From: Sinomonas sp. P10A9 | GTDB taxonomy: Bacteria; Actinomycetota; Actinomycetes; Actinomycetales; Micrococcaceae | DNA length: 64,000 bases | Reading direction: 5' to 3' | Assembly (NCBI RefSeq): GCF_041022165.1 | Contig: NZ_CP163302.1 | Coordinates: 3,968,001-4,032,000 of the forward strand | Part shown: positions 25,239 to 33,127 of the stretch, one piece after another | How the letters are laid out: each line of letters begins with the position of its first letter | How positions within the stretch are numbered: the first letter of the stretch is position 1 | Made by a program: the position numbers and the translations under genes | The notes under the pieces: model-generated | The model's database searches: none | What the model was told of the DNA's origin: nothing | The model's input: only the letters and a program-made list of their open reading frames with translations

Positions 25239-25301
25239 CGCCTCGTCTACACGGTCGACGACGGCCAGCTAGTAATCATCGCCGCGCGCCATCACTACTA
25301 A
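25162..25301 (+). pseudogene. YoeB/Txe-family toxin fragment, 5'-truncated and frameshifted
   Basis: Forward translation from 25162 reads PFAGIGEPEAL, matching the central PFxGIGKPEPLK motif of YoeB/Txe mRNA interferases. After a frameshift near 25186-25194 it continues QLAGYWSRRISDEHRLVY, then VDDGQLVIIAARHHY and a stop at 25299-25301. This is the whole C-terminal half, including the conserved His-Tyr end. The first half of the toxin and any YefM-like antitoxin are absent. The left end abuts the truncated AHSA1 gene. It is a dead remnant that shows a toxin-antitoxin module once stood here. Confidence 0.75.
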
Positions 25302-25464
25302 CAGCACCATTTCCGTAGTTCCATAGCATGCACGACGGCGAGTGGTCGCGTGCCGCCGTCGAGCCCGGTAGCGGCGGGGTGACCGCCGCGCGCCGCGATC
25401 CGAATTGTGCACATGAGGCACCATCACCCGGCCATCCCCTACTAAGCGCGGTAGGCTGCCGCTC

Positions 25465-26106
25465 ATGCGGGTGGGGGTCTACATCGACGGGTTCAATCTC
25501 TACTATGGCGGTCGCGCTCACTTCGGCAGCGACCCCGGCTGGAAGTGGATCGACCTGCGTGCACTCGCCGCAGGATATGCGACGTGGCAAGGATCTCAGA
25601 TCGATCGAGTGGTCTACTGCACCGCTCGCGCGAATGACCCGGCCGATCCAACCCATACCCAGCGGCAGGACTTCTACCTTCGAGCATTGATATTGCACGG
25701 ATCCGTCGATGTCATCGAAGAGGGCTACTACGCTTCGTGGGCCAAAGAGTCGGTGATGACGGTTGAACCTTCGGGCACCCGATCTCCGACGGTGTTGCGC
25801 GACCCGCACCGTCAGTACCAGTGGACTCCAGGTCTCGGGATTCGCCGCAACGGTGAAGGGGCGCTGTTCGCGACAGTTCGAAAGCGTGAGGAGAAGGGAT
25901 CCGATGTCAACGTCGCAACTCACCTCCTCGCTGACGTGCTCCAGAGGCACGTCGACGCCGCAATCGTGATCTCCAATGACTCCGACCTTGCACTCCCTAT
26001 CCGGATTGCTCGTGAACACGTGCCGGTAGGAGTCATCAACCCCGGCAAGAAACCGCTGGCGGGCGCCCTCAAGGGGCTGCCGGACGACGGCGTTGGCCGC
26101 CACTAG
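25465..26106 (+). CDS. NYN domain protein (LabA/DUF88-like), ending at an in-frame amber codon
   Basis: This 213-residue PIN-like NYN domain protein is a predicted RNase. It has MRVGVYIDGFNLYYGG at the N-terminus and the acidic ISNDSDLALPIRIA near the C-terminus. The frame is closed by TAG at 26104-26106. Reading through it continues WRRLDPLDLKRSQLPDHVGG and on to a TGA at 26188-26190, which looks like the normal end of longer relatives (about 240 residues). The TAG replaces what is usually a Trp. The core catalytic fold is present, so the shorter protein may still work. It lies among decayed genes. Confidence 0.75.
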   Translation: MRVGVYIDGFNLYYGGRAHFGSDPGWKWIDLRALAAGYATWQGSQIDRVVYCTARANDPADPTHTQRQDFYLRALILHGSVDVIEEGYYASWAKESVMTVEPSGTRSPTVLRDPHRQYQWTPGLGIRRNGEGALFATVRKREEKGSDVNVATHLLADVLQRHVDAAIVISNDSDLALPIRIAREHVPVGVINPGKKPLAGALKGLPDDGVGRH

Positions 26107-26197
26107 TGGAGGCGCCTCGACCCTCTCGATCTCAAGCGATCCCAGCTGCCCGACCACGTGGGCGGCATCATGAAGCCCTCGACGTGGTGATCGATCG

Positions 26198-26212
26198 GGT
26201 AACTGTGTTACC
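26198..26212. promoter_or_regulatory. Perfect inverted repeat upstream of the helicase remnant
   Basis: GGTAAC and GTTACC flank TGT, a perfect 6-bp inverted repeat 109 bp before the ATG at 26321. It could be an operator or a minor hairpin after the NYN gene. No regulator is adjacent. Confidence 0.3.
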
Positions 26213-26320
26213 GTGATTGCACCAACCCGTTCTCCATGTGAGGGCGGGTCTTTATTTGCCCGACACCCTCCGACGCAGCCAATGCGCGCGCAGCCGGACA
26301 CCTCGGGCAAGATATCCCTC

Positions 26321-27307
26321 ATGGGGTCTACTGATTTCGCGAGCGTTGTCGACAAGCTCTACTACTCGGCCACGGACGAGCGGGACAAGGGAACGAAGTT
26401 CGAGAGGCTTGTGAAGCGGTACATCGAGCTGGAGCCGAAGTACGCGGATCAGTTCTCGGACGTGTGGCTGTGGACGGAGTGGCCCGGCCGGAACGGGCAG
26501 GTGGACACGGGAATTGACATCGCGGTAAAGGACCGCTACACGGGTGAGCTGACGGTTATCCAGGCGAAGTTCTACGACCCTCAGCGCCAGCTGGACAAGA
26601 AGCACGTCGACTCGCTCTTCACCGCGGTGGGCAAGGTGGACTTCGCCCACGGGATGGTGGTCACCACCACGGACAAGTGGTCCAAGCATGCCGAGGACGC
26701 GCTGGCTGACCGGTCGAAGAACATGCAGCGGATCCGGCTCCGCGACCTGGCGGACTCGACCATCGACTGGTCGGCCTTCGACCTCGCCCGCCCCGAGACG
26801 ATGCGCAAGTCCCAGGCGAAGGAGCCGCGGAACTACCCGCGGGAGGCAATCGCTGACATCGTGCGCGGTTTCGAGTCCGCGGACCGGGGCAGGCTCATCA
26901 TGGCCTGCGGCACGGGCAAGACGTACACGTCCCTAAAGCTGGTCGAGGAGATGGTCCCAGTGGGCGGCTCGGTGCTGTTCCAGGTCCCGAGCATCGCGCT
27001 GCTGCAGCAGATCCTGAACGAGTGGACGGCGCAGGCGTCGGTGCCGCTGCGCCCGCTGGCGGTGTGCTCGGACACGAAGGCGGGCTGGCAGGATGCCGAG
27101 GACGTCCAGGTCCACGATCTGGGCTTCCGGGCCACCACGGACCCGCAGCGGCTGCTGAACCGCGCCCGCATCTCCACCGGCGCGGAACACCTCACGGTGG
27201 TCTTCTCCACCTACCAGTCCATTCATACAGGGCTCGCGCTCCGCGAGGGACTTGATCATCGAACAGTACCGGGTCAAGACCGACAAAGCCTCAGGCATCT
27301 TCAATGA
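26321..27307 (+). pseudogene. Giant restriction-type helicase, N-terminal remnant
   Basis: The first 300 or so residues match the start of the very large (about 1600-residue) Mrr-nuclease/SNF2-like helicase proteins of type ISP-like restriction systems. It begins FASVVDKLYYSATDERDKG. The nuclease core follows, with WPGRNGQVDTGIDIAVKDRY and ELTVIQAKFY (the D...QAK catalytic pattern), then helicase motif I MACGTGKTYTS and QVPSIALLQQ. Similarity ends at FSTYQSIH (about 27228) and is followed by about 26 unrelated residues out of frame. The methylase and most of the helicase are missing, so it cannot act as an intact system. The ATG at 26321 fits family starts better than the upstream GTG at 26213. 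Confidence 0.8.
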
Positions 27308-27431
27308 CCGCAGCGACCGGTCCCCCGAAGACCGCCTGCCGCGGTACATCATCGACCCCATCCCGCGGATCGTAGCGGTGAACTTGAAGACCAATCTGAT
27401 TGTCTACAAGCTGCCGGCCATGGGAATATAG
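27249..27431 (+). pseudogene. Giant restriction-type helicase, C-terminal remnant
   Basis: In a different frame from the N-terminal remnant, 60 residues from 27249 read DLIIEQYRVKTDKASGIFND and then RYIIDPIPRIVAVNLKTNLI, ending at TAG 27429-27431. This is the recognisable extreme C-terminus of the same family (VKTDKASGI...ND...PRYI). The two ends of one large gene are thus joined by a deletion of several kilobases with a frame change. There is no start codon of its own. Confidence 0.7.
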
Positions 27432-27463
27432 TGCGTTAAGAAGACCAATCGAAGGTGAAAAGC

Positions 27464-27871
27464 ATGACAGTTATCATGAAACCCATACGTTCACACGAAG
27501 CCCCCGCGCCTGATTCGCGGAATTTCCTTGAAGCCGCGACTCACGCTTGGCGATCAAATGGTTTTGAACCAATCATCACCAATCCCGATTTGCCGCACGT
27601 CGTCGCGACTGTGAGCGTCCCAGACTCGAAATGCGTAGAGATTCTGCTTGACGCAGAATGCGACTATCGCGCCCTACTCCTTCTGGCGAGCCACAAGACA
27701 ACACGACTCGGGAACGACGCCGGCGATGCAACAGGTACTCTGTGCGTGGTCTTACCGCTACCACTCGTAGGCCAAGCCCACGAAGTCTTCCGCGGCATGA
27801 GCCTGAACATCCAGAGCTGGTGGACCCAGGCGGGCGGGAACGTTTGCTTCGGCTCAATGGAGCGAGCATAG
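27464..27871 (+). CDS. Small protein of unknown function, first of a two-gene unit
   Basis: I do not recognise this 135-residue protein. It starts at an ATG with GAAGGTGA upstream. It has no membrane segment or signal peptide. Visible stretches are FLEAATHAWRSNGFEP, HVVATVSVPDSKCVEILLDA and GTLCVVLPLPLVGQAHEVF, suggesting a small alpha/beta fold. Its stop overlaps the start of the HAD gene (TAGTG), so the two are cotranslated. Base composition drops sharply here compared with the flanks. It begins an AT-richer island placed directly after a restriction-gene remnant. Confidence 0.6.
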   Translation: MTVIMKPIRSHEAPAPDSRNFLEAATHAWRSNGFEPIITNPDLPHVVATVSVPDSKCVEILLDAECDYRALLLLASHKTTRLGNDAGDATGTLCVVLPLPLVGQAHEVFRGMSLNIQSWWTQAGGNVCFGSMERA

Positions 27872-28815
27872 TGCCACCTGCAATCTACACCCAAAACATT
27901 ATCGCTCTTATTTGGGATTTTGATAAGACGCTAACGCACGACTATATGCAGGCGCCACTCTTCGACAAGTTCAACGTCGACCCCAAGCTCTTTTGGAGCG
28001 AGGTTAACGGCCTGGAGGATTATTACTCAAGTGTTGGGCGCGTTTCAAAAGACACGATTTACCTCAATCACATTGTGACATACATTCGGGCCGGCGTTTT
28101 CAAAGATCTCACAAACGCCATACTCCGAGAACTCGGCACAATGATCACGCTGGCGCCTGGCCTACCTGAATTCTTCCCACGCATTGCGGATTGCCTTCAG
28201 GAAGAGAAGTACCAGCGACACGTCATAGGGATTGAACACTACATAGTCTCAACGGGGCTTCGGGCGATGATCCAAGGCACCGAGCTCGCCCGTCACGTCA
28301 GGGGAATTTGGGCTTGTGATCTCCTCCCTCAAGCCGCTCCGCCGCAGTACCTAGATAAACTGCCGACTCCGGGGGACGTGATTGATCAGGTGGGGTACAC
28401 AATCGATAACACATCTAAAACGCGCGCAATATTTGAGATCAATAAGGGCGTGAATGTCAGTCTCACCAACACCTTGACCGTCAACTCCCTGATACCAGAA
28501 GACCAGCGACGTGTACCAATCCGCAACATGATCTACATAGCGGATGGCCCCAGTGATATCCCCAGTTTTTCAATTGTGAACAAAGGGGGAGGCAAGACTC
28601 TTGGCGTCTACGCGCCTGGCGAACGCAACTACAATAATGCAGCACTACTGCAGGAGCAAGGCCGAGTAAATAGCATAGCCGAGGCTGACTACACCCAGGG
28701 ATCAGCAGCCGAGCGTTGGCTGCTATATTCGGTGAAGAAAATGGCAGACCAAATCGTAGATGACCGAGAGCGCGCCCTTGCATCGTATGGTGGGGCGCCA
28801 GGGCACGTCATCTGA
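27871..28815 (+). CDS. HAD-family phosphatase-like protein
   Basis: This protein of about 314 residues has the HAD nucleophile motif WDFDKTLTHDYM near the N-terminus, a long helical cap, a STG segment for motif II and YIADGPSDIPSFS as the C-terminal metal motif. It probably dephosphorylates a small molecule or nucleotide. The GTG start overlaps the stop of the preceding unknown gene. It converges on the nucleotide-metabolism operon of the minus strand, with 155 bp between, and shares that operon's AT-rich composition. It is probably part of the same transferred unit. The substrate is unknown. Confidence 0.75.
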   Translation: MPPAIYTQNIIALIWDFDKTLTHDYMQAPLFDKFNVDPKLFWSEVNGLEDYYSSVGRVSKDTIYLNHIVTYIRAGVFKDLTNAILRELGTMITLAPGLPEFFPRIADCLQEEKYQRHVIGIEHYIVSTGLRAMIQGTELARHVRGIWACDLLPQAAPPQYLDKLPTPGDVIDQVGYTIDNTSKTRAIFEINKGVNVSLTNTLTVNSLIPEDQRRVPIRNMIYIADGPSDIPSFSIVNKGGGKTLGVYAPGERNYNNAALLQEQGRVNSIAEADYTQGSAAERWLLYSVKKMADQIVDDRERALASYGGAPGHVI

Positions 28816-28970
28816 CGCAGCTCTTTCATGTACTCACGCGCACTACACCGTTCCGAAGAGCCACTAAACCCGCCATATTGCCCTCTAGCAAACGACCACA
28901 GCGACTGCGCCAAAGTGATCAGGGGCGGCACCCTCCCGTGTGATCAATTACCTCGCGTCACACTCGGGGC

Positions 28971-29609
28971 TTACACTGAAACAAGTCCTGCGGACTGGAC
29001 AGCATGAATCACGTCGTTGAACACTTCTTCACGTGGGCGGTCGCCGGCAACCCTGACCACTGATTCTCTCCGCGCAGCCGCGGGTAGCGCATCTTCGTAG
29101 TTCTTGTATGCGGACAGAAGTCGATCTCGCACCTCAAACTTGTCGATGCGTTCACGCCTCTCCATCAATCTGGAACCAGCAACGTCAGGATCCACATCGA
29201 TGTACACCGTAAGATCCGGCCTGAGCAGATCCGTACTAATCGAATTTGAATGCTCGATCCACGAAGCGTCGACATCACCAGCATGGTATGCCAAGGACGA
29301 CAGATAATATCGATCACAAATCACTGTCACACCTCGAGCAATCAGGTCAAGGATGCCATCATGCGAATTCGTGAGATGATCAACCCTATCAGCCACGAAA
29401 AGTGCCGCGATAGTTCGATCGTCAAGCGGCACCCGTTCGGCGAATGCCTGCCGAATTAGTGACCCAACAGGTCCGGCCGTAGGTTCGGCAGTCACATGAA
29501 CGGCCTCCCCTAAGCTCTCAAGGTATTCACTTAGCAGTTTGACCTGCGTTGATTTCCCGGATGCATCGATTCCTTCAAAAACGATGAATCGACCCCGGCT
29601 CATCGTCAT
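28971..29609 (-). CDS. tmk: Thymidylate kinase (dTMP kinase)
   Basis: This 212-residue dTMP kinase has the P-loop FEGIDASGKSTQVK, a DR-x-x-x-S motif (CDRYYLSSLAYH), and the Glu/Arg lid segment RRERIDKFEVRDRLL. It converts dTMP to dTDP with ATP. The ATG at 29609 overlaps the TGA of the upstream gene by ATGA, which fixes the start. It is the last gene of a tight six-gene operon of the island. Its AT-rich composition suggests it is an accessory copy rather than the housekeeping gene, perhaps acting on a modified or diverted pyrimidine nucleotide. That is inference. Confidence 0.85.
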   Translation of the reverse strand: MTMSRGRFIVFEGIDASGKSTQVKLLSEYLESLGEAVHVTAEPTAGPVGSLIRQAFAERVPLDDRTIAALFVADRVDHLTNSHDGILDLIARGVTVICDRYYLSSLAYHAGDVDASWIEHSNSISTDLLRPDLTVYIDVDPDVAGSRLMERRERIDKFEVRDRLLSAYKNYEDALPAAARRESVVRVAGDRPREEVFNDVIHAVQSAGLVSV

Positions 29610-29968
29610 ACCAACTCCTCGCAATACGGTCCGAGAATACGCCGCAGGTCATCCTCGGCGGACGTCAGCAACGCTATCTCCCGCCGGTCGAGACCAAAAA
29701 GAGTCGCCACCGGCACCAGTTCCTTCCAGACAGCATCCCTTCTTTCAGGATGCCCCTCATACGCCGCCACCCTCAAGAACCTCATTGCTAGCAGTGCGCC
29801 CCCGAATGCCGCCTCAGGCCGGCCAGGAGGACAGTTCACCCTCGATTTCTTGTATGCCTCGGCCAGAGCCAGAGTGTCGTCGACCGAGGCGCGCGCCGCA
29901 GCTGAGGACGCGCATCGAACGAGTTCCTTCTGTGCTGCATTCAGCTTGGGCCCCTCGCAGTCGTTCAA
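29606..29968 (-). CDS. Unknown 120-residue helical protein
   Basis: I do not recognise this protein. It is 120 residues, soluble and mostly helical by composition (LNAAQKELVRCASSAAARAS, DDTLALAEAYKKSR, FGGALLAMRFLRVAAYEG). It overlaps the MazG gene by 4 bp upstream and the dTMP kinase by 4 bp downstream, so it is translated with nucleotide-handling enzymes. It may be a partner or regulator of one of them. There are no catalytic motifs that I can see. Confidence 0.6.
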   Translation of the reverse strand: MNDCEGPKLNAAQKELVRCASSAAARASVDDTLALAEAYKKSRVNCPPGRPEAAFGGALLAMRFLRVAAYEGHPERRDAVWKELVPVATLFGLDRREIALLTSAEDDLRRILGPYCEELV

Positions 29969-30309
29969 CCCCGTTGCCGTCCTTCCGCAAACCGACGCTC
30001 ATTCTGAGAAATCTTGTCGACGACAGCCCGCTCCAGATCAATCCCAGATTGATATGCGATCTTGATTAGGTAAATCGCTACATCGGCCAATTCTCCCGGC
30101 AACTCATTCATCAGCCTTTCAAAATCGAAGTCGCCGCGATCAAATTTCTTGACCAGATTGGCAACCTCGCCAGACTCCCCTGCCAGTGACAGAACATTAT
30201 GAATGAGAGGCTGCGTGTTAGTTGCAGTGATTGCGTCTGACCAATCAAAATTGGTGCTTCGACGCTCGTCAAACTGCTTCTGCAAGATTGCGAGATCGCG
30301 CAGTTCCAT
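29965..30309 (-). CDS. MazG-like nucleotide pyrophosphohydrolase
   Basis: This 114-residue MazG-type NTP pyrophosphohydrolase has the metal-binding pattern in SLAGESGEVANLVKK followed by NELPGELADVAIYLIKIA, i.e. ExxE, a spacer and ExxD. These enzymes hydrolyse (d)NTPs to monophosphates and PPi and can remove non-canonical nucleotides. It sits between a degenerate thymidylate-synthase-like gene (18 bp upstream) and the unknown gene it overlaps (ATGA). In phages, MazG, thymidylate-synthase homologues and dNMP kinases go together in base-modification pathways, which is the closest parallel for this operon. Confidence 0.85.
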   Translation of the reverse strand: MELRDLAILQKQFDERRSTNFDWSDAITATNTQPLIHNVLSLAGESGEVANLVKKFDRGDFDFERLMNELPGELADVAIYLIKIAYQSGIDLERAVVDKISQNERRFAEGRQRG

Positions 30310-30327
30310 GGTCGAGCTTCACCCTCC

Positions 30328-31221
30328 CTATCGGTCTCGTATCAGACGAGCTACGTTCTCAAGTTGCGCTGTCAGTCTGGTCTGGCAGTCGGTTATCGAA
30401 GAAGTATGAGAGCCGTTGGCCCTTCTCGTTCTTACCTCGGATTGTACCAGTATAGCCTGATCCAAGGCCGCACGGATATCAGGTGACCACCCCTCGTTCT
30501 CAAGTACAATCCTCAAATTGATGAGCCCAGTACTCTCAATAATCGTTTCCGGCCTTGACTTCTCAATCAGTAAATCCGAGAGCTTCTGAACATTGTCTTC
30601 CTGTACCCACGTTTGTATCTCATCGACGGATACAATGTCTATAAGACTGCGCTTGTGGGCCCTGAACCCGTTAACAATATGAGCGCGGAAGGCGTGGACC
30701 GTAAGATTGAGTGATGAGACCGAAGGGATCCTCTCGGAGATGGTCTGCGCGATAAGACACATCTCAGCAAGATTAATCGGAAGAAACTCCGATACCTCGA
30801 GCGCCCGGTAGTACGCTGTTATCAACAGGGCCTCATCCGACGCCCTGTCGAAGCCCGCTTGAAGGAGAAGGAAACTCGGTAGGGCGTCGTCTCCACTGTC
30901 GCGAATTGCGCCCGTATCGACCAGACTGATGCAGGCCCTGTTACTTGTCGGCTTTCGCTTCAGTTCCTCGACAATGTAATCAATAGAGTTCCCGTACTTG
31001 TGCATATACTCGCCGTGGGAAATATGCAGTCCAGGGGGCCGCTTTTCGGCTTGCCAGTCCCTAGCAGCCTTGAGATGGACCTTCAGAAACGGATCGTTCA
31101 AGATAGGGAGCGCAACGGTCATGGACAGCACCAAGTTCATGACTTCGCCGTTTGAACAAAGGTCTTTGACCAGAGCCGCAGCGGCGCCTGGGGACGACGC
31201 AACTATCGTGGCCGGGGCCAT
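30328..31221 (-). CDS. Thymidylate-synthase-fold protein lacking the catalytic Cys
   Basis: This 297-residue protein has a central region resembling thymidylate synthase: ISHGEYMHKYGNSIDYI, then LPSFLLLQAGF, ITAYYRALEVSEFLPINLAE and LNLTVHAFRAHI. In true enzymes the PSF position reads P-C-H with the nucleophilic Cys, and the next segment reads RSxDxxLGLPFN. Here the Cys is Ser and the Arg-Ser pair is changed. It is therefore probably a non-catalytic or differently acting paralogue, perhaps pairing with the intact homologue two genes upstream. The assignment rests on motif spacing only. Its start overlaps the metallophosphoesterase stop by one base. Confidence 0.6.
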   Translation of the reverse strand: MAPATIVASSPGAAAALVKDLCSNGEVMNLVLSMTVALPILNDPFLKVHLKAARDWQAEKRPPGLHISHGEYMHKYGNSIDYIVEELKRKPTSNRACISLVDTGAIRDSGDDALPSFLLLQAGFDRASDEALLITAYYRALEVSEFLPINLAEMCLIAQTISERIPSVSSLNLTVHAFRAHIVNGFRAHKRSLIDIVSVDEIQTWVQEDNVQKLSDLLIEKSRPETIIESTGLINLRIVLENEGWSPDIRAALDQAILVQSEVRTRRANGSHTSSITDCQTRLTAQLENVARLIRDR

Positions 31222-32024
31222 CAGACCGTCATCCTAAAGAACCGTCCCCTATTGAGCCGGTATTGATATGGTGTCATGGTCACCATTGTCCTATTATTGA
31301 ACTCATACATCGCGAATTGATTGTTCATGTTGGGGTCCGGCCTGAAGCCGATAGAACCGACTCCGCATACTACTGCTTGGTTCCTTCCCACCGTGATCGC
31401 CTGATCACTATGGACGTGCCCATGGAGCAAGGCAATCGCTGAACAACCAGAGATCAGCGATAACAATTCGTAGGCTTCTGCTAGTCCTCCGCCTCCGTAT
31501 TCGCTAGCGATTGGCGAATGATGGATGACGACAATCTTTGGGCGTTCGTCGCGCGTGAGCAGGGCCTTCATATCCTTGAGGGGAACCTTGCCCGTCCGGT
31601 AGTCTCCGTGAAACGATGTATTTCCCAGCACAAAATCGTAGTCGCCATGCGAGACGATTCTGACTGCATGAGCTTCATTCCAGCATTGGTTAGGATCGTT
31701 CGTCAATGAGAATGCAAACTTGTTGAAAGATCTGAATTCCTTCGCTGCCACTCGCTCGATATCGTGGTTGCCAGGGCAAACAACGACCTTCGTTATATTG
31801 AGATTGGCTTTTAGCGATTCCAATGCTCGCAGTGCCTCAACGTACCCGGACGTGTTGCCCGTGGTCGTAACATCGCCGGAGAGTACCAGAACAATCTCTG
31901 CATCTCCGAAATCGTGAAGCACCGCGTCAGAGGCAGCTTCGAGCGCTTCCCGCGGCGAAGGCTGTCCCTTCGATTCTGCCGCGAAATGAATATCACTGAT
32001 GTGCATAATCAGTAGACCGGTCAC
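31221..32024 (-). CDS. Calcineurin-like metallophosphoesterase
   Basis: This 267-residue metallophosphoesterase has the full dimetal motif set: MHISDIHF near the N-terminus, LSGDVTT, CPGNHDIE, VVIHHSP and LLHGHVHSD. It lacks a signal peptide, so it acts in the cytoplasm, probably on a nucleotide or other small phosphodiester. The GTG start at 32024 overlaps the stop of the upstream thymidylate-synthase gene (GTGA), and its stop overlaps the next start. It is thus the second gene of a fully coupled operon. Single-gene relatives are common; this pairing with thymidylate synthases is not one I recognise. Confidence 0.85.
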   Translation of the reverse strand: MTGLLIMHISDIHFAAESKGQPSPREALEAASDAVLHDFGDAEIVLVLSGDVTTTGNTSGYVEALRALESLKANLNITKVVVCPGNHDIERVAAKEFRSFNKFAFSLTNDPNQCWNEAHAVRIVSHGDYDFVLGNTSFHGDYRTGKVPLKDMKALLTRDERPKIVVIHHSPIASEYGGGGLAEAYELLSLISGCSAIALLHGHVHSDQAITVGRNQAVVCGVGSIGFRPDPNMNNQFAMYEFNNRTMVTMTPYQYRLNRGRFFRMTV

Positions 32025-33055
32025 TCGATGCTCCCGCACCGTCGGAACCAATTGCCGACTGCATGGCGAAGGAGAGGGTTAGATATCGATCTGGCCATGT
32101 CCGTTGCGGCATCCGCTATTGTCAGCCTCCTCAGACGCTCGGCCCCCATTACTCTGAGCCAATCACTGTATCCTTCTTGGTCTAGCGACTGGACATGCTC
32201 TATGACTCCCCCTAGGGAATCCGCCCCGGCGATCTGACTAACTGCTTCTTCGAGTACCGTGAATACTTGTTCGCTTTTCTGTATGTCTAATCTTAGGTCG
32301 TCTTCGTTTCTATACTTAATCCGCGCGTCGTTGGAGGTGAACCGGCCGAGATCGTCGTGATAGACATGAAGGCTGTCGCTTACGTGTACGTAATGTCCTA
32401 CCTCCACGCCAATCCATCCTGCCAGGATTTCCTGCAATGTTGTCCACTGAACGAGGTTGTATGGGAGTCCGCGAACAAGGTCATTGCTTCGCATTACCTG
32501 TAGCCAATCGAGGCGTCCATCGACGCACTTTAAGATGGACACAACATTGCATGGCACATCTGGCGATGCGGATTCGCCCGTATCGTCGGGTAGGTCTCTT
32601 AGGGGATCCCATATTTGAAGCACTACCTGCCGCTGCTCGGGCCGGGTTCGTAGAATCGAAGAGGCTCGAAGAAGCTGATCCACTCCGAAACGGTGCCGGA
32701 GCCTCTCGCCGTAGGCACCATCAAGTATTTCGCTCTTTCCAGAGTACTTGGGTAGCGACCGGTTCCATGCCGTCAGGAATGCGGCATCGCTTCTGCCGCG
32801 GAGTATCCATATGACTTCGGCGATTGCGAAGGCTGGATTGATTGCGGGCACCCGGGAGGTTACCCAGCGTTGCCGCGGGTCGGTTAGTGCGAGGACCGCA
32901 TGCAAAGTTTCGTGAGATGGTCCCTTAGCTATGTTGTCGCGAACGGTGCCCGGGCCGTCAAGCACAGCAACCCATGCGTTGCTCCACAGGTCGTCTGCGC
33001 TGTCATTCTCAAGCACTAACACGCTCGGTTCCGCTCTTCGCCTTTGGCGGGGCAC
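32021..33055 (-). CDS. Thymidylate synthase family protein (ThyA-like)
   Basis: This 344-residue protein carries the thymidylate synthase core: EILDGAYGERLR, the active-site DVPCNVVSI with the nucleophilic Cys, MRSNDLVRGLPYNLVQWTTLQE and HVSDSLHVYHDD. The Asn in LPYNL corresponds to the residue that selects uracil over cytosine. The expected reaction is C5 methylation or hydroxymethylation of dUMP. It is longer and more diverged than housekeeping ThyA, and it heads an AT-rich operon with MazG and dTMP kinase. A base-modification or nucleotide-signalling role is plausible. The start is uncertain: the ATG at 33055 has no clear ribosome site, and an in-frame GTG about 11 codons later is possible. 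Confidence 0.75.
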   Translation of the reverse strand: MPRQRRRAEPSVLVLENDSADDLWSNAWVAVLDGPGTVRDNIAKGPSHETLHAVLALTDPRQRWVTSRVPAINPAFAIAEVIWILRGRSDAAFLTAWNRSLPKYSGKSEILDGAYGERLRHRFGVDQLLRASSILRTRPEQRQVVLQIWDPLRDLPDDTGESASPDVPCNVVSILKCVDGRLDWLQVMRSNDLVRGLPYNLVQWTTLQEILAGWIGVEVGHYVHVSDSLHVYHDDLGRFTSNDARIKYRNEDDLRLDIQKSEQVFTVLEEAVSQIAGADSLGGVIEHVQSLDQEGYSDWLRVMGAERLRRLTIADAATDMARSISNPLLRHAVGNWFRRCGSIE

Positions 33056-33112
33056 ATGGTATCGCGATATGACTCGCGGATGACAGCAATGTTGACGTAT
33101 CCAAGCCTCATG

Positions 33113-33127
33113 GCCTTAGCCTAAGGC
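33113..33127. promoter_or_regulatory. Palindrome upstream of the nucleotide-metabolism operon
   Basis: GCCTTAG and CTAAGGC flank a single C, a perfect 7-bp inverted repeat ending 58 bp before the ThyA-like start. It is well placed for an operator of the minus-strand operon. No regulator gene is encoded in the island. Confidence 0.4.
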
